DNA from: Streptomyces sp. F63
Lineage (GTDB): Bacteria > Actinomycetota > Actinomycetes > Streptomycetales > Streptomycetaceae
Reading direction: 5' to 3'
Assembly: GCF_018070345.1 (NCBI RefSeq)
Contig: NZ_JAGPXX010000013.1
Location: 62,001-126,000, forward strand
Length of the DNA: 64,000 bases
Shown piece after piece: positions 42,963 to 51,715 of the stretch. Below the pieces are notes generated by a model that was not told the DNA's origin, did no database searches, and was given only the letters and a program-made list of their open reading frames with translations. Within the stretch, counting starts at the first letter, position 1, and every line of letters begins with the position of its first letter. The position numbers were made by a program, and so were the translations under genes.

Positions 42963-45900
42963 GTGACGGACGTGAAGGCCGGTGTCGACCGGGCCGCCCT
43001 GCTCAAGGACCTCAAGCGGCAGGTGGCGGCACTGGAGGACGACCTCCGCGAGCGCAGCGAGACCGTCGAGGAGTTCCGCACCCGCCTGGAGGCCGAGTAC
43101 CAGCAGGCCAGGGACGCCCGGCGCACGGCCGCCGCGTACGGCGCGTGGCGCGAGGAGCGCATCACCCAGTCCGCCGCGGCCTGGGTACTGGCCTGCGTCT
43201 TCGTCCGGTTCTGTGAGGACAACGGGCTGATCGACGAGCCGTTCATCGCCGGCCCCGGGGAACGGCTCGCCGAGGCCGAGGCCCGCCACGAAGCCTTCTT
43301 CCGCGAGCACCCGCACCTCAACAACCGCGACTGGCTGTTCGCCGCCTTCGACCACCTGGCGCGGACCAACGACACGGCGGCCGGCCTCTTCGACCGCCGC
43401 CACAACCCGCTGTGGGACATCACCCCCGGCTACGAGGCAGCCAGCGAACTGCTCTCCTTCTGGCGCCGCTGGGGCGCGGAGGGCGAGATCCGCTACGACT
43501 TCACCGACCCCGAGTGGGACACCCGCTTCCTCGGCGACCTCTACCAGGACCTCAGCGAGCACGCCCGCAAGACGTACGCGCTCCTCCAGACCCCGGAGTT
43601 CGTGGAGGAGTTCATCCTCGACCTGACCCTGGAACCGGCCGTCTCGGACGAGGAGTTCGGCCTCAACCCGGCCTGGACCGGCACGGACGGCGAAGAACGG
43701 CGCGGCCTGCGCACCATCGACCCGGCCTGCGGCTCCGGGCACTTCCTGCTCGGCATCTTCCACCGCCTCATGGACAAGTGGCGCGTCGCCGAACCCGGCA
43801 CGGACGTGTGGACGCTGGTGCGCCGCTCCCTGGAGTCCGTGCACGGCTGCGACAAGAATCCGTACGCGGTGAGCATCGCCCGGTTCCGCCTGCTGGTCGC
43901 GGCGATGAAGGCCGCGGGCTCGCAGAGGCTGGCGGACGCCCCGGGGTTCCCGATCAACGTGGCGGTGGGGGACTCCCTGCTGCACGGCCGGGACGCGGCG
44001 GGCATCCAGACGGACCTGGACACGCTGTTCGCGGAGATGTCGGTCGGGCGGGAGGACGGCGCCTTCGCGTACTCGACGGAGGACGTGTGGGAGTACGCGA
44101 AACGGGCCGACCTGCTGGGGCGCGGGTCGTACCACGTGGTGGTGGGGAACCCGCCGTACATCACGGTGAAGGACAAGCAGGAGAACGAGAACTACCGGGC
44201 GGCATATGACGCTTGTGCGGGGACGTATGCGTTGTCGGTTCCCTTCGCGCAGAGGCTGTTCGAGCTTGCAGTGAAAGGCCCGGGCGGCCGGAAAGGCGGG
44301 GGCGGCTTCGTCGGACAGATCACCGCGAACTCGTTCATGAAGCGGGAGTTCGGCAAGAAGCTGATCGAGGTTGTTTTCCGGAATCGGGTTGAGCTGTCGT
44401 ATGTGATCGACACGTCGGGAGCGTATATCCCGGGGCATGGTACGCCGACTGCGATCTTGATTGGGCGGAATCGGATTCCCAAGCCCAATCGCACGGTGCG
44501 GGCTGTGCTGGGCGTCAGAGGCGAGCCTGCGCAGCCCAGGGATGCGGCAGAGGGGGCTGTATGGCGGGCAATTGTGCGCCAGGTTTCCATGCCGGGCAGC
44601 GAGTCTGAGTGGGTGTCAGTTGAGGACTCTGTGGCTGAGCTCTTCTCAGGCCATCCGTGGGCGATCAGTGGTGGCGGCGCCGGGGAACTTCAGAAGCAGA
44701 TTCAAAACCGATCAGTGTCAACAGTGGGCTCGCGTACGTCATCGATCGGGTTCGGTGCTGTGACACGCGCAGACGATGTGTACACACTGGGGAAAGGGGC
44801 GCTGCGTCGGGCACGCATCAGAGACTCATTGCGTCGTCCCATGGTTGATGGCGAGGCGAGTAGGGATTGGCGAATTGTCGACCCTACGGAAGTCCTGTGG
44901 CCGTATGATCAGAATCATCCCGGCAGATCGCTAAGTGATGAGGCCGTGCACCGGCTCACTTGGCCGAATCGGCTGATCTTGCGTGATCGGGTTGCTTATG
45001 GAAAAACCCAGTTGGAGCGCGGGCTGGAATGGTTTGAGTATTCCATGTTCTTTGCGCATCGATACGGGGGGCTCACTCTGGCCTTCGCTTGCGTAGCGAC
45101 GCACAACCATTTCGTTTTGGGACGTCGGGAGGAAGTGTTCAATCGGCACGCTCCCGTGGTCAAGCTGCCCGAAGGTGCTAATGAGGATGAGCATCTGGAG
45201 TTGCTGGGGGTGCTCAATTCGTCGACTGCCTGCTTCTGGCTGAAGCAGGTGAGTCAGGCAAAGGGCGGCAGCGGACTTGGTCGCGGACTGCAGGATGAAG
45301 ACTGGGAGGAGCGTTACGAGTTCACCGGTACCAAGCTTCAAGACTTCCCGCTTCCGGAAAATCTGCCACTGGAGGGTGGGCAGCAACTCGATACTTACGC
45401 GGGGGAACTAGCCGCCTGTGAGCCGTCCGCCGCATGTGAGGCGAGTATCCCGCTGCGAACCACGCTCGATGAGGCGCAGGCCCGTCATACATGTATCCGT
45501 CAGACCATGATTGCTGCGCAGGAGGAGTTGGACTGGCAGGTATACGGCCTCTATCGGCTGCTCACCGGTGCGGAGGTGGCGCGAACAACGGTACCTCCGG
45601 AGAAGCGCGCATCGGTGCCCGGAGTCCGGCTCGGCGAGCGTGCATTTGAGATTGTGCTGGCTCGCAAGGCGGCTGCGGGGGAGGTGGAGACGGCGTGGTT
45701 CGAGCGTCACCGTTCGACTCCCGTCACGGAGATCCCGGACCGTTGGCCGGACTGGTATCGGGAGATCGTGCAGGCACGCATCGACATCATCAACAGCCAG
45801 CCCAAGGGCGTTGGTCTCATTGAGCGGCCCGAGTGCAAGCGGCGGTGGTCCGCTGAGCCGTGGGAGAAGAAGGAACGGGCCGCGCTGCGGAATTGGCTGC

Positions 45901-46703
45901 TCGATCGGTGTGAGAGCCGCGACCTGTGGTTCGAGGTACGGGACGGGCTCAGGCGACCGCGTCCGATGACCGTCAACTACCTTGCCGACCGGATGAGTTC
46001 GGACGAGGATTTCGTCTCCGTAGCCGCGCTCTACGCGGCCGATCACCTGGGGAAGCCGGACCTGCCGCTTGCGCAGGTGCTGTCCGAGGTGATCGCCGAC
46101 GAGCATGTTCCGTACCTCGCCGCGATGCGCTACAAGGATTCGGGTCTGCGGACCCGCGCGCAGTGGGAGCAAGTCTGGGAGCAGCAGCGCGAGGAGGACC
46201 GTACCGGGCAGCGGCTCGACATCGCGGTGCCGCCCAAGTACAAGTCCGGAGACTTTCTGCGCTTCTCCTACTGGGCGAACCGAGGCAAGCTCGATGTGCC
46301 CAAGGAGCGGTTCATCTCGTACCCCGAGGCCGGGCCCGACAGTGACTCGGCGCTGATGCTCGGCTGGGCCGGCTGGGATCACAAGGACCAGGCCCAAGCG
46401 CTCTTCGAACTGCTGGCAGCGCGTACCACTCAGGACGGTTGGCCTACCGAGCGGATCGTCCCTCTGCTCGCCGGCCTGCAGGAGGTCATGCCGTGGGTGC
46501 GGCAGTGGCACGGGGAGTACGACGACGAATGGGGCGACGTTCCGGCGGACGAGCTGGAGGCCGAGTTCGAGAACCAGCTCCGCAAGCACCAGGTGAGTGC
46601 GGAGGAGCTGAAGGCTTGGCGCCCCGTGAAGAAGACCCGGGGCCGGAAGGCCGCCGGGCCGCGCAAGAAGGCAGCAGCTCAGGCCGGGTGGGCGGCGGAG
46701 TAG
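42963..46703 (+). CDS. pglX: BREX-2 adenine-specific DNA methyltransferase PglX
   Basis: A 1246-aa protein, GTG 42963 with GAGAGGGA upstream. The N-terminal 210 residues are helical (LLKDLKRQVAALEDDLRER, WVLACVFVRFCEDNGLID). The methyltransferase has SAM motif DPACGSGHFLLG (from residue 253) and catalytic NPPY (396-399). Then come a target-recognition region (residues 415-900) and a long C-terminal part (SYWANRGKLDVPKERFISYP) typical of PglX. It should methylate N6-adenine to mark self or progeny phage DNA in phage growth limitation. From about 44,200 to 45,650 GC content and codon use are clearly lower than in flanking parts, as if the recognition domain had been exchanged. No long G-tract of the type linked with phase variation is present. 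Confidence 0.95.
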   Translation: MTDVKAGVDRAALLKDLKRQVAALEDDLRERSETVEEFRTRLEAEYQQARDARRTAAAYGAWREERITQSAAAWVLACVFVRFCEDNGLIDEPFIAGPGERLAEAEARHEAFFREHPHLNNRDWLFAAFDHLARTNDTAAGLFDRRHNPLWDITPGYEAASELLSFWRRWGAEGEIRYDFTDPEWDTRFLGDLYQDLSEHARKTYALLQTPEFVEEFILDLTLEPAVSDEEFGLNPAWTGTDGEERRGLRTIDPACGSGHFLLGIFHRLMDKWRVAEPGTDVWTLVRRSLESVHGCDKNPYAVSIARFRLLVAAMKAAGSQRLADAPGFPINVAVGDSLLHGRDAAGIQTDLDTLFAEMSVGREDGAFAYSTEDVWEYAKRADLLGRGSYHVVVGNPPYITVKDKQENENYRAAYDACAGTYALSVPFAQRLFELAVKGPGGRKGGGGFVGQITANSFMKREFGKKLIEVVFRNRVELSYVIDTSGAYIPGHGTPTAILIGRNRIPKPNRTVRAVLGVRGEPAQPRDAAEGAVWRAIVRQVSMPGSESEWVSVEDSVAELFSGHPWAISGGGAGELQKQIQNRSVSTVGSRTSSIGFGAVTRADDVYTLGKGALRRARIRDSLRRPMVDGEASRDWRIVDPTEVLWPYDQNHPGRSLSDEAVHRLTWPNRLILRDRVAYGKTQLERGLEWFEYSMFFAHRYGGLTLAFACVATHNHFVLGRREEVFNRHAPVVKLPEGANEDEHLELLGVLNSSTACFWLKQVSQAKGGSGLGRGLQDEDWEERYEFTGTKLQDFPLPENLPLEGGQQLDTYAGELAACEPSAACEASIPLRTTLDEAQARHTCIRQTMIAAQEELDWQVYGLYRLLTGAEVARTTVPPEKRASVPGVRLGERAFEIVLARKAAAGEVETAWFERHRSTPVTEIPDRWPDWYREIVQARIDIINSQPKGVGLIERPECKRRWSAEPWEKKERAALRNWLLDRCESRDLWFEVRDGLRRPRPMTVNYLADRMSSDEDFVSVAALYAADHLGKPDLPLAQVLSEVIADEHVPYLAAMRYKDSGLRTRAQWEQVWEQQREEDRTGQRLDIAVPPKYKSGDFLRFSYWANRGKLDVPKERFISYPEAGPDSDSALMLGWAGWDHKDQAQALFELLAARTTQDGWPTERIVPLLAGLQEVMPWVRQWHGEYDDEWGDVPADELEAEFENQLRKHQVSAEELKAWRPVKKTRGRKAAGPRKKAAAQAGWAAE

Positions 46704-46709
46704 GGCCAC

Positions 46710-46748
46710 CCGTTGGCGGGACGGCAACCACTGCGGTCCCGCCAACGG
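46710..46748. terminator. Strong inverted repeat between convergent pglX and DUF397 genes
   Basis: CCGTTGGCGGGAC (46710-46722) and GTCCCGCCAACGG (46736-46748) form a perfect 13-bp stem with a 13-nt loop, starting 7 bp after the pglX stop. Its symmetry suits bidirectional termination. Confidence 0.8.
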
Positions 46749-46758
46749 ACCATGGCGC

Positions 46759-46950
46759 TCAGGCTTGCAGGTTCCCCGCGTGCGCGGTGAAGGCCGCCCA
46801 GGCGGCCGGGGAGGTCGCCAGCGGGCTTCGCTGAGTGTCCTTGGAATCCCGTACTAGGACGACCTCAGGGTGCATGGCGACTTCGACGCAGTTGTCGCCG
46901 GAGCTGCCGCTGTAGCTGCTCTTGAACCAGGCCAAGTCATCGGTGCTCAT
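46759..46950 (-). CDS. DUF397 protein
   Basis: A 63-aa protein: WFKSSYSGSSGDNCVEVA, VLVRDSKDTQRSPLATSPAAWAAF, the complete DUF397 pattern. These proteins accompany XRE-DUF5753 regulators and are thought to antagonise them, as in WhiJ/BldB-type switches of Streptomyces development. Its ATG overlaps the stop of the upstream XRE gene by 4 bp, so it is translationally coupled. Confidence 0.92.
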   Translation of the reverse strand: MSTDDLAWFKSSYSGSSGDNCVEVAMHPEVVLVRDSKDTQRSPLATSPAAWAAFTAHAGNLQA

Positions 46951-47885
46951 GCTGCTCCTCGCATCTGCTCCAACAGGCGCACTGTGGCTTCGCGGCCGAG
47001 GGCCTGTGAACGAAGCTTGCCATAGCGCTGGAGCATTGCGCTGACGTCTTTCGGACTGGTGATCAGGATGCTCGACTGCTGGCCCTCCGAGTACCCAACC
47101 CACCTGTTCTGGGGCGTCTCTGCCAGGTACATGAGGCCGTCGACACCGGCGTGGTCCTCCTGCCGTAGTGGCATGACCTGGATCTCCACGTTCCGACGCT
47201 CGCCCTGGCGCAGTAGGTGATCCATGAGTTGCCGGGTGACCTCAGGGCCTCCCACGCATCGTTCCAGGAGAGCCTGCTCGATGACGAAACTGAAGGCGGT
47301 GTTGGGCCGTTCGTCCATGAGCCGCTGCCGTTCCAGCCGGGCGGCCACCTGCTGTTCGATCTGTTCCTCGGAGAGCGGCGGCAGTCTGCGCTCGAAGATG
47401 GCGCGGATGTATGGCTCGGGTTGCAGCAACCCGGGAATCGCCCGGCACTCATACGCATACAGCGACACCGCCTCCTCCTCGATCCCGGCCCACTGCCGGA
47501 ACCAGGAGGCCAGCCCTGCCTTGCGGGTGAGGCTGCGGGCGGCCGCGTCCAGGACGCGGGCGGCGGCCGGGCCCAGGACGGCTTCCGAGCGGTCGATGAG
47601 GTTGTGGGGCGGGAACCGCTTGCCCTGCTCGATCTTGGCGATGTACGGCTGGGAGAACTGCACCCGGGGTGCGAACTCCTCCTGCGTCAGCCGTGCTTCC
47701 TCCCGCAGGGCCTTCAGAACCGCGCCGAAGGTCTTGAGGCTGTCGGACACCTCGGGCTCGCCGTTCGCGCAGCCGCCGCCCGCGCCCCCGCCGCCGGTGC
47801 CTCCGCGCCTGTTCCCGGCGCCGCCCGTGCGACCCCCGTCCCCGACTCCGCCGCGGTTGCCGCCGCCCCCGTTGCCCGCCGCCAT
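46947..47885 (-). CDS. XRE-family regulator with DUF5753 (WhiJ-like)
   Basis: A 312-aa protein if started at ATG 47885, after a 45-residue Gly-rich head. A GTG at 47748-47750 (VSDSLKTFGAVLKALREEARL) would give the family's usual length and is a serious alternative, although GGAAAGG favours the longer form. The helix-turn-helix is LTQEEFAPRVQFSQPYIAKIE; DUF5753 follows (IPGLLQPEPYIRAIF, ARLERQRLMDERPNT, RNVEIQVMPLRQEDHAGVDG). With DUF397 it forms the standard WhiJ-type pair. A 10-bp perfect inverted repeat at 47971-47996 is its likely operator. A partial copy of its N-terminal region is at 50040-50168. Confidence 0.92.
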   Translation of the reverse strand: MAAGNGGGGNRGGVGDGGRTGGAGNRRGGTGGGGAGGGCANGEPEVSDSLKTFGAVLKALREEARLTQEEFAPRVQFSQPYIAKIEQGKRFPPHNLIDRSEAVLGPAAARVLDAAARSLTRKAGLASWFRQWAGIEEEAVSLYAYECRAIPGLLQPEPYIRAIFERRLPPLSEEQIEQQVAARLERQRLMDERPNTAFSFVIEQALLERCVGGPEVTRQLMDHLLRQGERRNVEIQVMPLRQEDHAGVDGLMYLAETPQNRWVGYSEGQQSSILITSPKDVSAMLQRYGKLRSQALGREATVRLLEQMRGAA

Positions 47886-47970
47886 CGCAGCCCGCCTTTC
47901 CGCCGTACACCCGTGCCACCTTCGGTGTTCACATGCTCACCCAGGGTCACGCGCTCAGTCCAGCGAGTCG

Positions 47971-47996
47971 GCTGATACAGCGCGATCTGTATCAGC
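47971..47996. promoter_or_regulatory. Operator-like inverted repeat upstream of XRE regulator
   Basis: GCTGATACAG (47971-47980), spacer CGCGAT, CTGTATCAGC (47987-47996): a perfect 10-bp inverted repeat between the XRE gene and the ATPase remnant. In the homologous region at 52502 only the left half (CTGATACAG) is conserved. Confidence 0.65.
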
Positions 47997-48040
47997 GCTG
48001 TCCCTGCTCAACTGTCCCGACCGGTAGGGCCTCCGGTCAT

Positions 48041-48121
48041 ATCGCGGCAGTCCCCCGCACCGAAGTTCTCGTCACCGTACGTACGTTCGCGCACCGCTTC
48101 CCGTCCGCACGGCGCGGGCCC
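48041..48121 (+). pseudogene. Remnant of a HATPase (anti-sigma-like) gene start
   Basis: Frame from 48041 reads IAAVPRTEVLVTVRTFAHRF then PSARRGP, compared with MTAPRTEVPITVRTFAHRF and SSTRRGA of the intact gene at 52573. The start codon region reads ATATCG where the intact gene has ATGACA, and similarity ends at about 48121. The upstream region is also homologous (47972-48040 with 52502-52572). Confidence 0.8.
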
Positions 48122-48253
48122 GTCCCTCCACCCTGCCGTACCTTGACCGTCCGCTTGCCCCTGCGTAAGGCAATGGTGCGCACAGCGCCCTGCACCGGGC
48201 CCGGACGCCCGGTCATGCTGAGGGGAGATCAACCCGCGGAAAGGAGAGCGCCC
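48122..48253. other. Intergenic, no gene seen
   Basis: About 130 bp between the ATPase remnant and the DUF6879-like gene; GGAAAGGAGAG at 48238-48248 is the ribosome site for ATG 48254. Confidence 0.4.
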
Positions 48254-49005
48254 ATGGTCCGACGCCTGCGCTTCACCGGCACGGACAGCAAGGTCGACGG
48301 TTGCCCCGCCCTGCACACGGACGAAGGCACCGGCGAGATCATCGTTCAGGGCACACCCGTCACCGACTCCGAAGACCTCGCACAGCTTCGGCACTTCGGA
48401 GCCGGCGAGGCAGCGGTGGCCGTGCCGCGCGAACTGCTCGTCAACTGGGGACCGAAGGAGCTGGAGCGGGTGCCGCAACGCGTGGACCGGACCACCTTCC
48501 GCCGCTTGTTCGAGACCTTCGAGCACACCGCCTGGCGGCTGGAGTCACGGCGCGGCTATGCGTCGGACCGGCAGGACCTCGACTTCCGGGCGTTCCTGGC
48601 CACCGGCTCGTCACCCTGTGACCCCGACGAACCCTGGTTCGCCAACATCAAGCTCAGACGACCGCCGGTAAGGCGGTCGGCCGTGTCCGCATCGCCGATG
48701 ACCCGCCCACCGAGGAGCAGCTGTTCCTGCTCGACTACGCCCGGCACAACGCCGCCGCCGGCGAGGACATCCGGTACCTGTGGCGCGAGGACGCCCTGCG
48801 GGCCGGCCTGCCCGCCGAGGACTTCTGGATCTTCGATTCACGGCTGGTCGCCCTGCTGCGCTTCGACGACGAGGACAACCTGCTCGACGTCGAGCTGATC
48901 ACCGAACCGGCCGAGGTCGTGCGCTACGCCATCGTGCGCGACGCGGCGATGCACCACGCGATCCCGCGCGACCGGTTCGCCGCGCAGGTGGCCACGGCCG
49001 AATAG
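48254..49005 (+). pseudogene. DUF6879-like protein gene with one frameshift
   Basis: ATG 48254 reads MVRRLRFTGTDSKVDGCPAL, VPRELLVNWGPKELERVP, FRRLFETFEHTAWRLESRR and PDEPWFANIK; the frame then changes at about 48650. Adding one base restores AQTTAGKAVGRVRIADD, LFLLDYARHNAAAGEDIRYL, DFWIFDSRLVALLRFDDED to the stop TAG 49003-49005. In homologues that I remember (DUF6879) this is continuous. All residues on both sides are well preserved, so either the mutation is very recent or the base is a sequencing error. Its end is 10 bp from the next XRE gene. Confidence 0.75.
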
Positions 49006-49015
49006 CGCGTGAACG

Positions 49016-49867
49016 GTGAGCACGGACTATCAGCAGGCACGGGTGGCGCTGGGGGCGCGGCTGCGCGAACTCCGTTTCACGTGCCCCGGTGGCCGACTCA
49101 CCGGCCGGCAGCTCGCCCAGCGGCTCGGCTGGCCGGGCTCCAAGGTCAGCAAGCTGGAGAACGGACGGCAGACGGCCACCCCCGAGGACCTGAGGGCGTG
49201 GGCCGACGCGACCGGGCAGCCAGGGACGTACCCCGAACTTGCTGCCCGGCTGGCCGGGTTCGAGTCCCACATCCGATCATGGCGACGAGCCATGGCGAAC
49301 GGTTTCCAGCACCTTCACGAGGGGCTGAGCGCCGAGATCGACCGCACCTCGGAGATGTGGGTCTGGGAGGAGTCGGTGATCGCCGGACTGCTGCAAACCC
49401 CGGAGTACGCCCGACACGTCGTCCAGCGGTACGCGGACCTGCTGGGCGGAGCCGGCGACATCGAGGCGGCCGTCCGCTCCCGGGCGCAGCGTCAGGAATG
49501 GCTGTACCGGTCCGGCCGCACGCTGCACGTGCTGATCTGGGAGGCCGCTTTGCGGTCGCTGATCTGTCCGCCCTCAGTGCTGGCGGGCCAACTCGACCGC
49601 CTCAGCGGAATGATCGGTATGGACACGGTGGAGCTGGGTGTCATCCCCTTCACGGCCTCCGTCAAGATCGTGCCTGCCAACGGCTTCTGGGTGCTCGATG
49701 ACCGGCTGGTCGTCGCCGAGGACTGGCACGCCGAACTATGGCTGGACGACGCCGACAACATCACCTTGTACAAGAAGGTCTGGAAGACCCTCAACGAGTC
49801 GGCCGTGTACGGGGCTGACGCCCACACCGGCATCAACGCGGCCCGCCGGGCCTTGAACCTGCGTTGA
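49016..49867 (+). CDS. XRE-family regulator with DUF5753
   Basis: A 283-aa protein, GTG 49016. The HTH is LTGRQLAQRLGWPGSKVSKLENG, followed by the DUF5753 sensor-like domain (EESVIAGLLQTPEYARHVV, RAQRQEWLYRSGRTLHVLIWE, VELGVIPFTASVKIVPANGF). It is 10 bp downstream of the DUF6879-like gene and forms the usual DUF6879-XRE pair of Streptomyces. It is only distantly similar to the 46947-47885 regulator. Target unknown. Confidence 0.92.
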   Translation: MSTDYQQARVALGARLRELRFTCPGGRLTGRQLAQRLGWPGSKVSKLENGRQTATPEDLRAWADATGQPGTYPELAARLAGFESHIRSWRRAMANGFQHLHEGLSAEIDRTSEMWVWEESVIAGLLQTPEYARHVVQRYADLLGGAGDIEAAVRSRAQRQEWLYRSGRTLHVLIWEAALRSLICPPSVLAGQLDRLSGMIGMDTVELGVIPFTASVKIVPANGFWVLDDRLVVAEDWHAELWLDDADNITLYKKVWKTLNESAVYGADAHTGINAARRALNLR

Positions 49868-50039
49868 TGCCGGTGTAGGGGGACGTACGGCCGCCCGGTG
49901 CACGGCACGTGTACATCGTGAGCACGCAAGGCGTCAGCCCTGGAAGAGGCCTGCTATCAGGCGACCAACGACGAGAAAGACGGGTATCCCACTGACGCCT
50001 CCTGGAAGAGAGACGAGCAGAACAAGCAGTGGGCCGAGA
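49868..50039 (+). other. Intergenic region with fragment of an unknown coding sequence
   Basis: Frame 49937-50039 reads ALEEACYQATNDEKDGYPTD then ASWKRDEQNKQWAE with good codon bias but no start; it ends abruptly where the XRE fragment begins at 50040. Probably the 3'-less or 5'-less debris of a lost gene; no family recognised. Confidence 0.35.
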
Positions 50040-50168
50040 CCGGGGCGCGAACTCCTCCTGCGTCAGCCGGGCTTCCTCCCGCAGGGCCTTCAGCACCGCG
50101 CCGAAGGTCTTGAGGCTGTCGGATACCTCGGGCTCGCCGTTCGCACAGCCGCCGCCCCCGCCGCCGGT
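50040..50168 (-). pseudogene. Fragment of XRE regulator N-terminal region
   Basis: About 129 bp matching 47664-47798 with five substitutions and a 6-bp deletion. It encodes GGGCANGEPEVSDSLKTFGA and LKALREEARLTQEEFAP on the minus strand. Both ends are abrupt and the rest of the gene is absent. Confidence 0.88.
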
Positions 50169-50584
50169 GGCTTGCTCCGCGCCCGTTCGGCCATTTTTTG
50201 ACCGAAGCGGTCGTTGGCGCCACCGCCGGGAGAAGAGGGGCTCCTGTGGCATGGCTTGTGGGCCGCCCCATCCGCACCGGGAGGGAAGATGTCAGTGGGG
50301 TGACCGGGGATCTCTGGGCCGCGGCAGGACCGGGTGGCCGGTGGCGATAGGGTGGCGTCAACTCGCAGGTGCGTTCGGGGAGTCACGTGCGCGACGACCG
50401 CCATCAGGTCCGACCTGACCCTCGATGACCGGGACCAGGACCGGGAGATCCGCGATCTCAACGGCCGGACGCACTCCACACGCCACGGGGTCGGCGGCCT
50501 CTTCACCCCTGCCACGGGTGACCGAGCAGAGCTTCGTCACCGGGCGCGAAGACGCCTGTCCGGCCCTGAGGAAGAGGAAGTGAG
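50169..50584. other. Intergenic, no gene seen
   Basis: About 415 bp upstream of 50585 without a convincing gene on either strand. GAGGAAGAGGAAG (50569-50581) is the likely ribosome site for ATG 50585. Confidence 0.4.
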
Positions 50585-51601
50585 ATGACGGACGGAAGCG
50601 GCCGGGCGGGCCTCGGGCAGAAGATCATCATCCCCGTCCTGGCGGTCGGCATCCTGGCCGTGGGGGCCCATCTGTGGCTGAACACCAACCTGTTCGGCCG
50701 CGAGGACGTGTGCGGAGGGCTGGTGTCCACCGACTCGGCCGAGGCCGTCTTCACGCGGCCCGGCCGCGTCTCCGACCGGGACGGGCTGGACGACCGTCCG
50801 CCCGACCGGCTTCACTTCCGCTGCACCGTGGAGAGCTCGTCCTTCCTCCCCGGATCGGACATCGAGCGAATCAGCCTCTGGGGAAGCCGGGAGCGCGGCG
50901 ACTTCTTCTTCACCGAAGAGGGCCGCTGGCCGAGCCCCGCCACGATGTCGTTCTTCTCCGGCGGCGCCACCGGCGGGGTGGGAGACCACCACGGCTGGGT
51001 CCTGCTGCCCGGCGCCTGCACCACGGCGGACGGTCCCGCCGTCGTCGAGGGGCGCGCCCCGAAAGGCTCGGACCCGGTGGAAGTCGCCCGGCTTCTGACC
51101 GAGGTGGCCAACCGCGCGGCCGAGCGGGCGGATTGCGCGGCCGAGCGGCCCCTCACCGCTCCCCGCACCCTTGATGCGGCGCCGGAGCCGCGCCGGGTCC
51201 GGGACGGCGCGGTATGCGGCCTCCCGGGTCTGAGGTTCCCCGGGCCGGACGCGCCGGCCGAAGTGACGGAGACGGTTCAGGATCACCGCGGCCGCACCTG
51301 GGCATGCGAGGTCACCGGCTACGCGACCTATTCCGTGACGCGGGAGCCGCGCATCGTGGAGGGCATCCGCTCCTCGCCCCGCTTCACGGAGCAGCCGCGC
51401 GTGGCCGGTATGGAGGTGTCGGGCTTCGATTCCTCGCACGTGGTCGCCGACTGCGCGGGCACCCCGACGTACTTCTCCCTGGAGTTCGACCGCGGCTACA
51501 CCTCCACCATCGGAGACCCCCGCACCCCGCGCGTACGGGCCCTGCTCGACAATTTCGTCGAGGTCGTCGGCAAGCGGTTCGCCTGCACGGCGACTTCCTG
51601 A
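50585..51601 (+). CDS. Membrane-anchored extracytoplasmic protein, unknown
   Basis: A 338-aa protein. Residues 13-33 (KIIIPVLAVGILAVGAHLWL) form an N-terminal signal-anchor without lipobox, so most of the protein is outside the cell. Two similar halves seem present: each has a DRxG...C segment followed by a strand-rich part (CGGLVSTDSAEAVF / CGLPGLRFPG; LHFRCTVESS / WACEVTGYAT), with several cysteines that may pair. No family recognised. It lies 115 bp upstream of a lipoprotein gene on the same strand, probably one operon. Confidence 0.75.
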   Translation: MTDGSGRAGLGQKIIIPVLAVGILAVGAHLWLNTNLFGREDVCGGLVSTDSAEAVFTRPGRVSDRDGLDDRPPDRLHFRCTVESSSFLPGSDIERISLWGSRERGDFFFTEEGRWPSPATMSFFSGGATGGVGDHHGWVLLPGACTTADGPAVVEGRAPKGSDPVEVARLLTEVANRAAERADCAAERPLTAPRTLDAAPEPRRVRDGAVCGLPGLRFPGPDAPAEVTETVQDHRGRTWACEVTGYATYSVTREPRIVEGIRSSPRFTEQPRVAGMEVSGFDSSHVVADCAGTPTYFSLEFDRGYTSTIGDPRTPRVRALLDNFVEVVGKRFACTATS

Positions 51602-51715
51602 CAGGGCCCGTCCCCTCCGCACGAGACAACCGAGGAGCTGACCCGTCACGTACCCCACCATCGGCGCCGCCGCCAACGACGGGAACAAGAAGGCGGAAGG
51701 AGTCGCAGGAGACCG

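Noticed and set aside
42645..44438. 597-codon minus-strand frame across the pglX start
   Set aside because: Only the last 55 codons (42645-42812) look like a gene; the rest is antisense to pglX.
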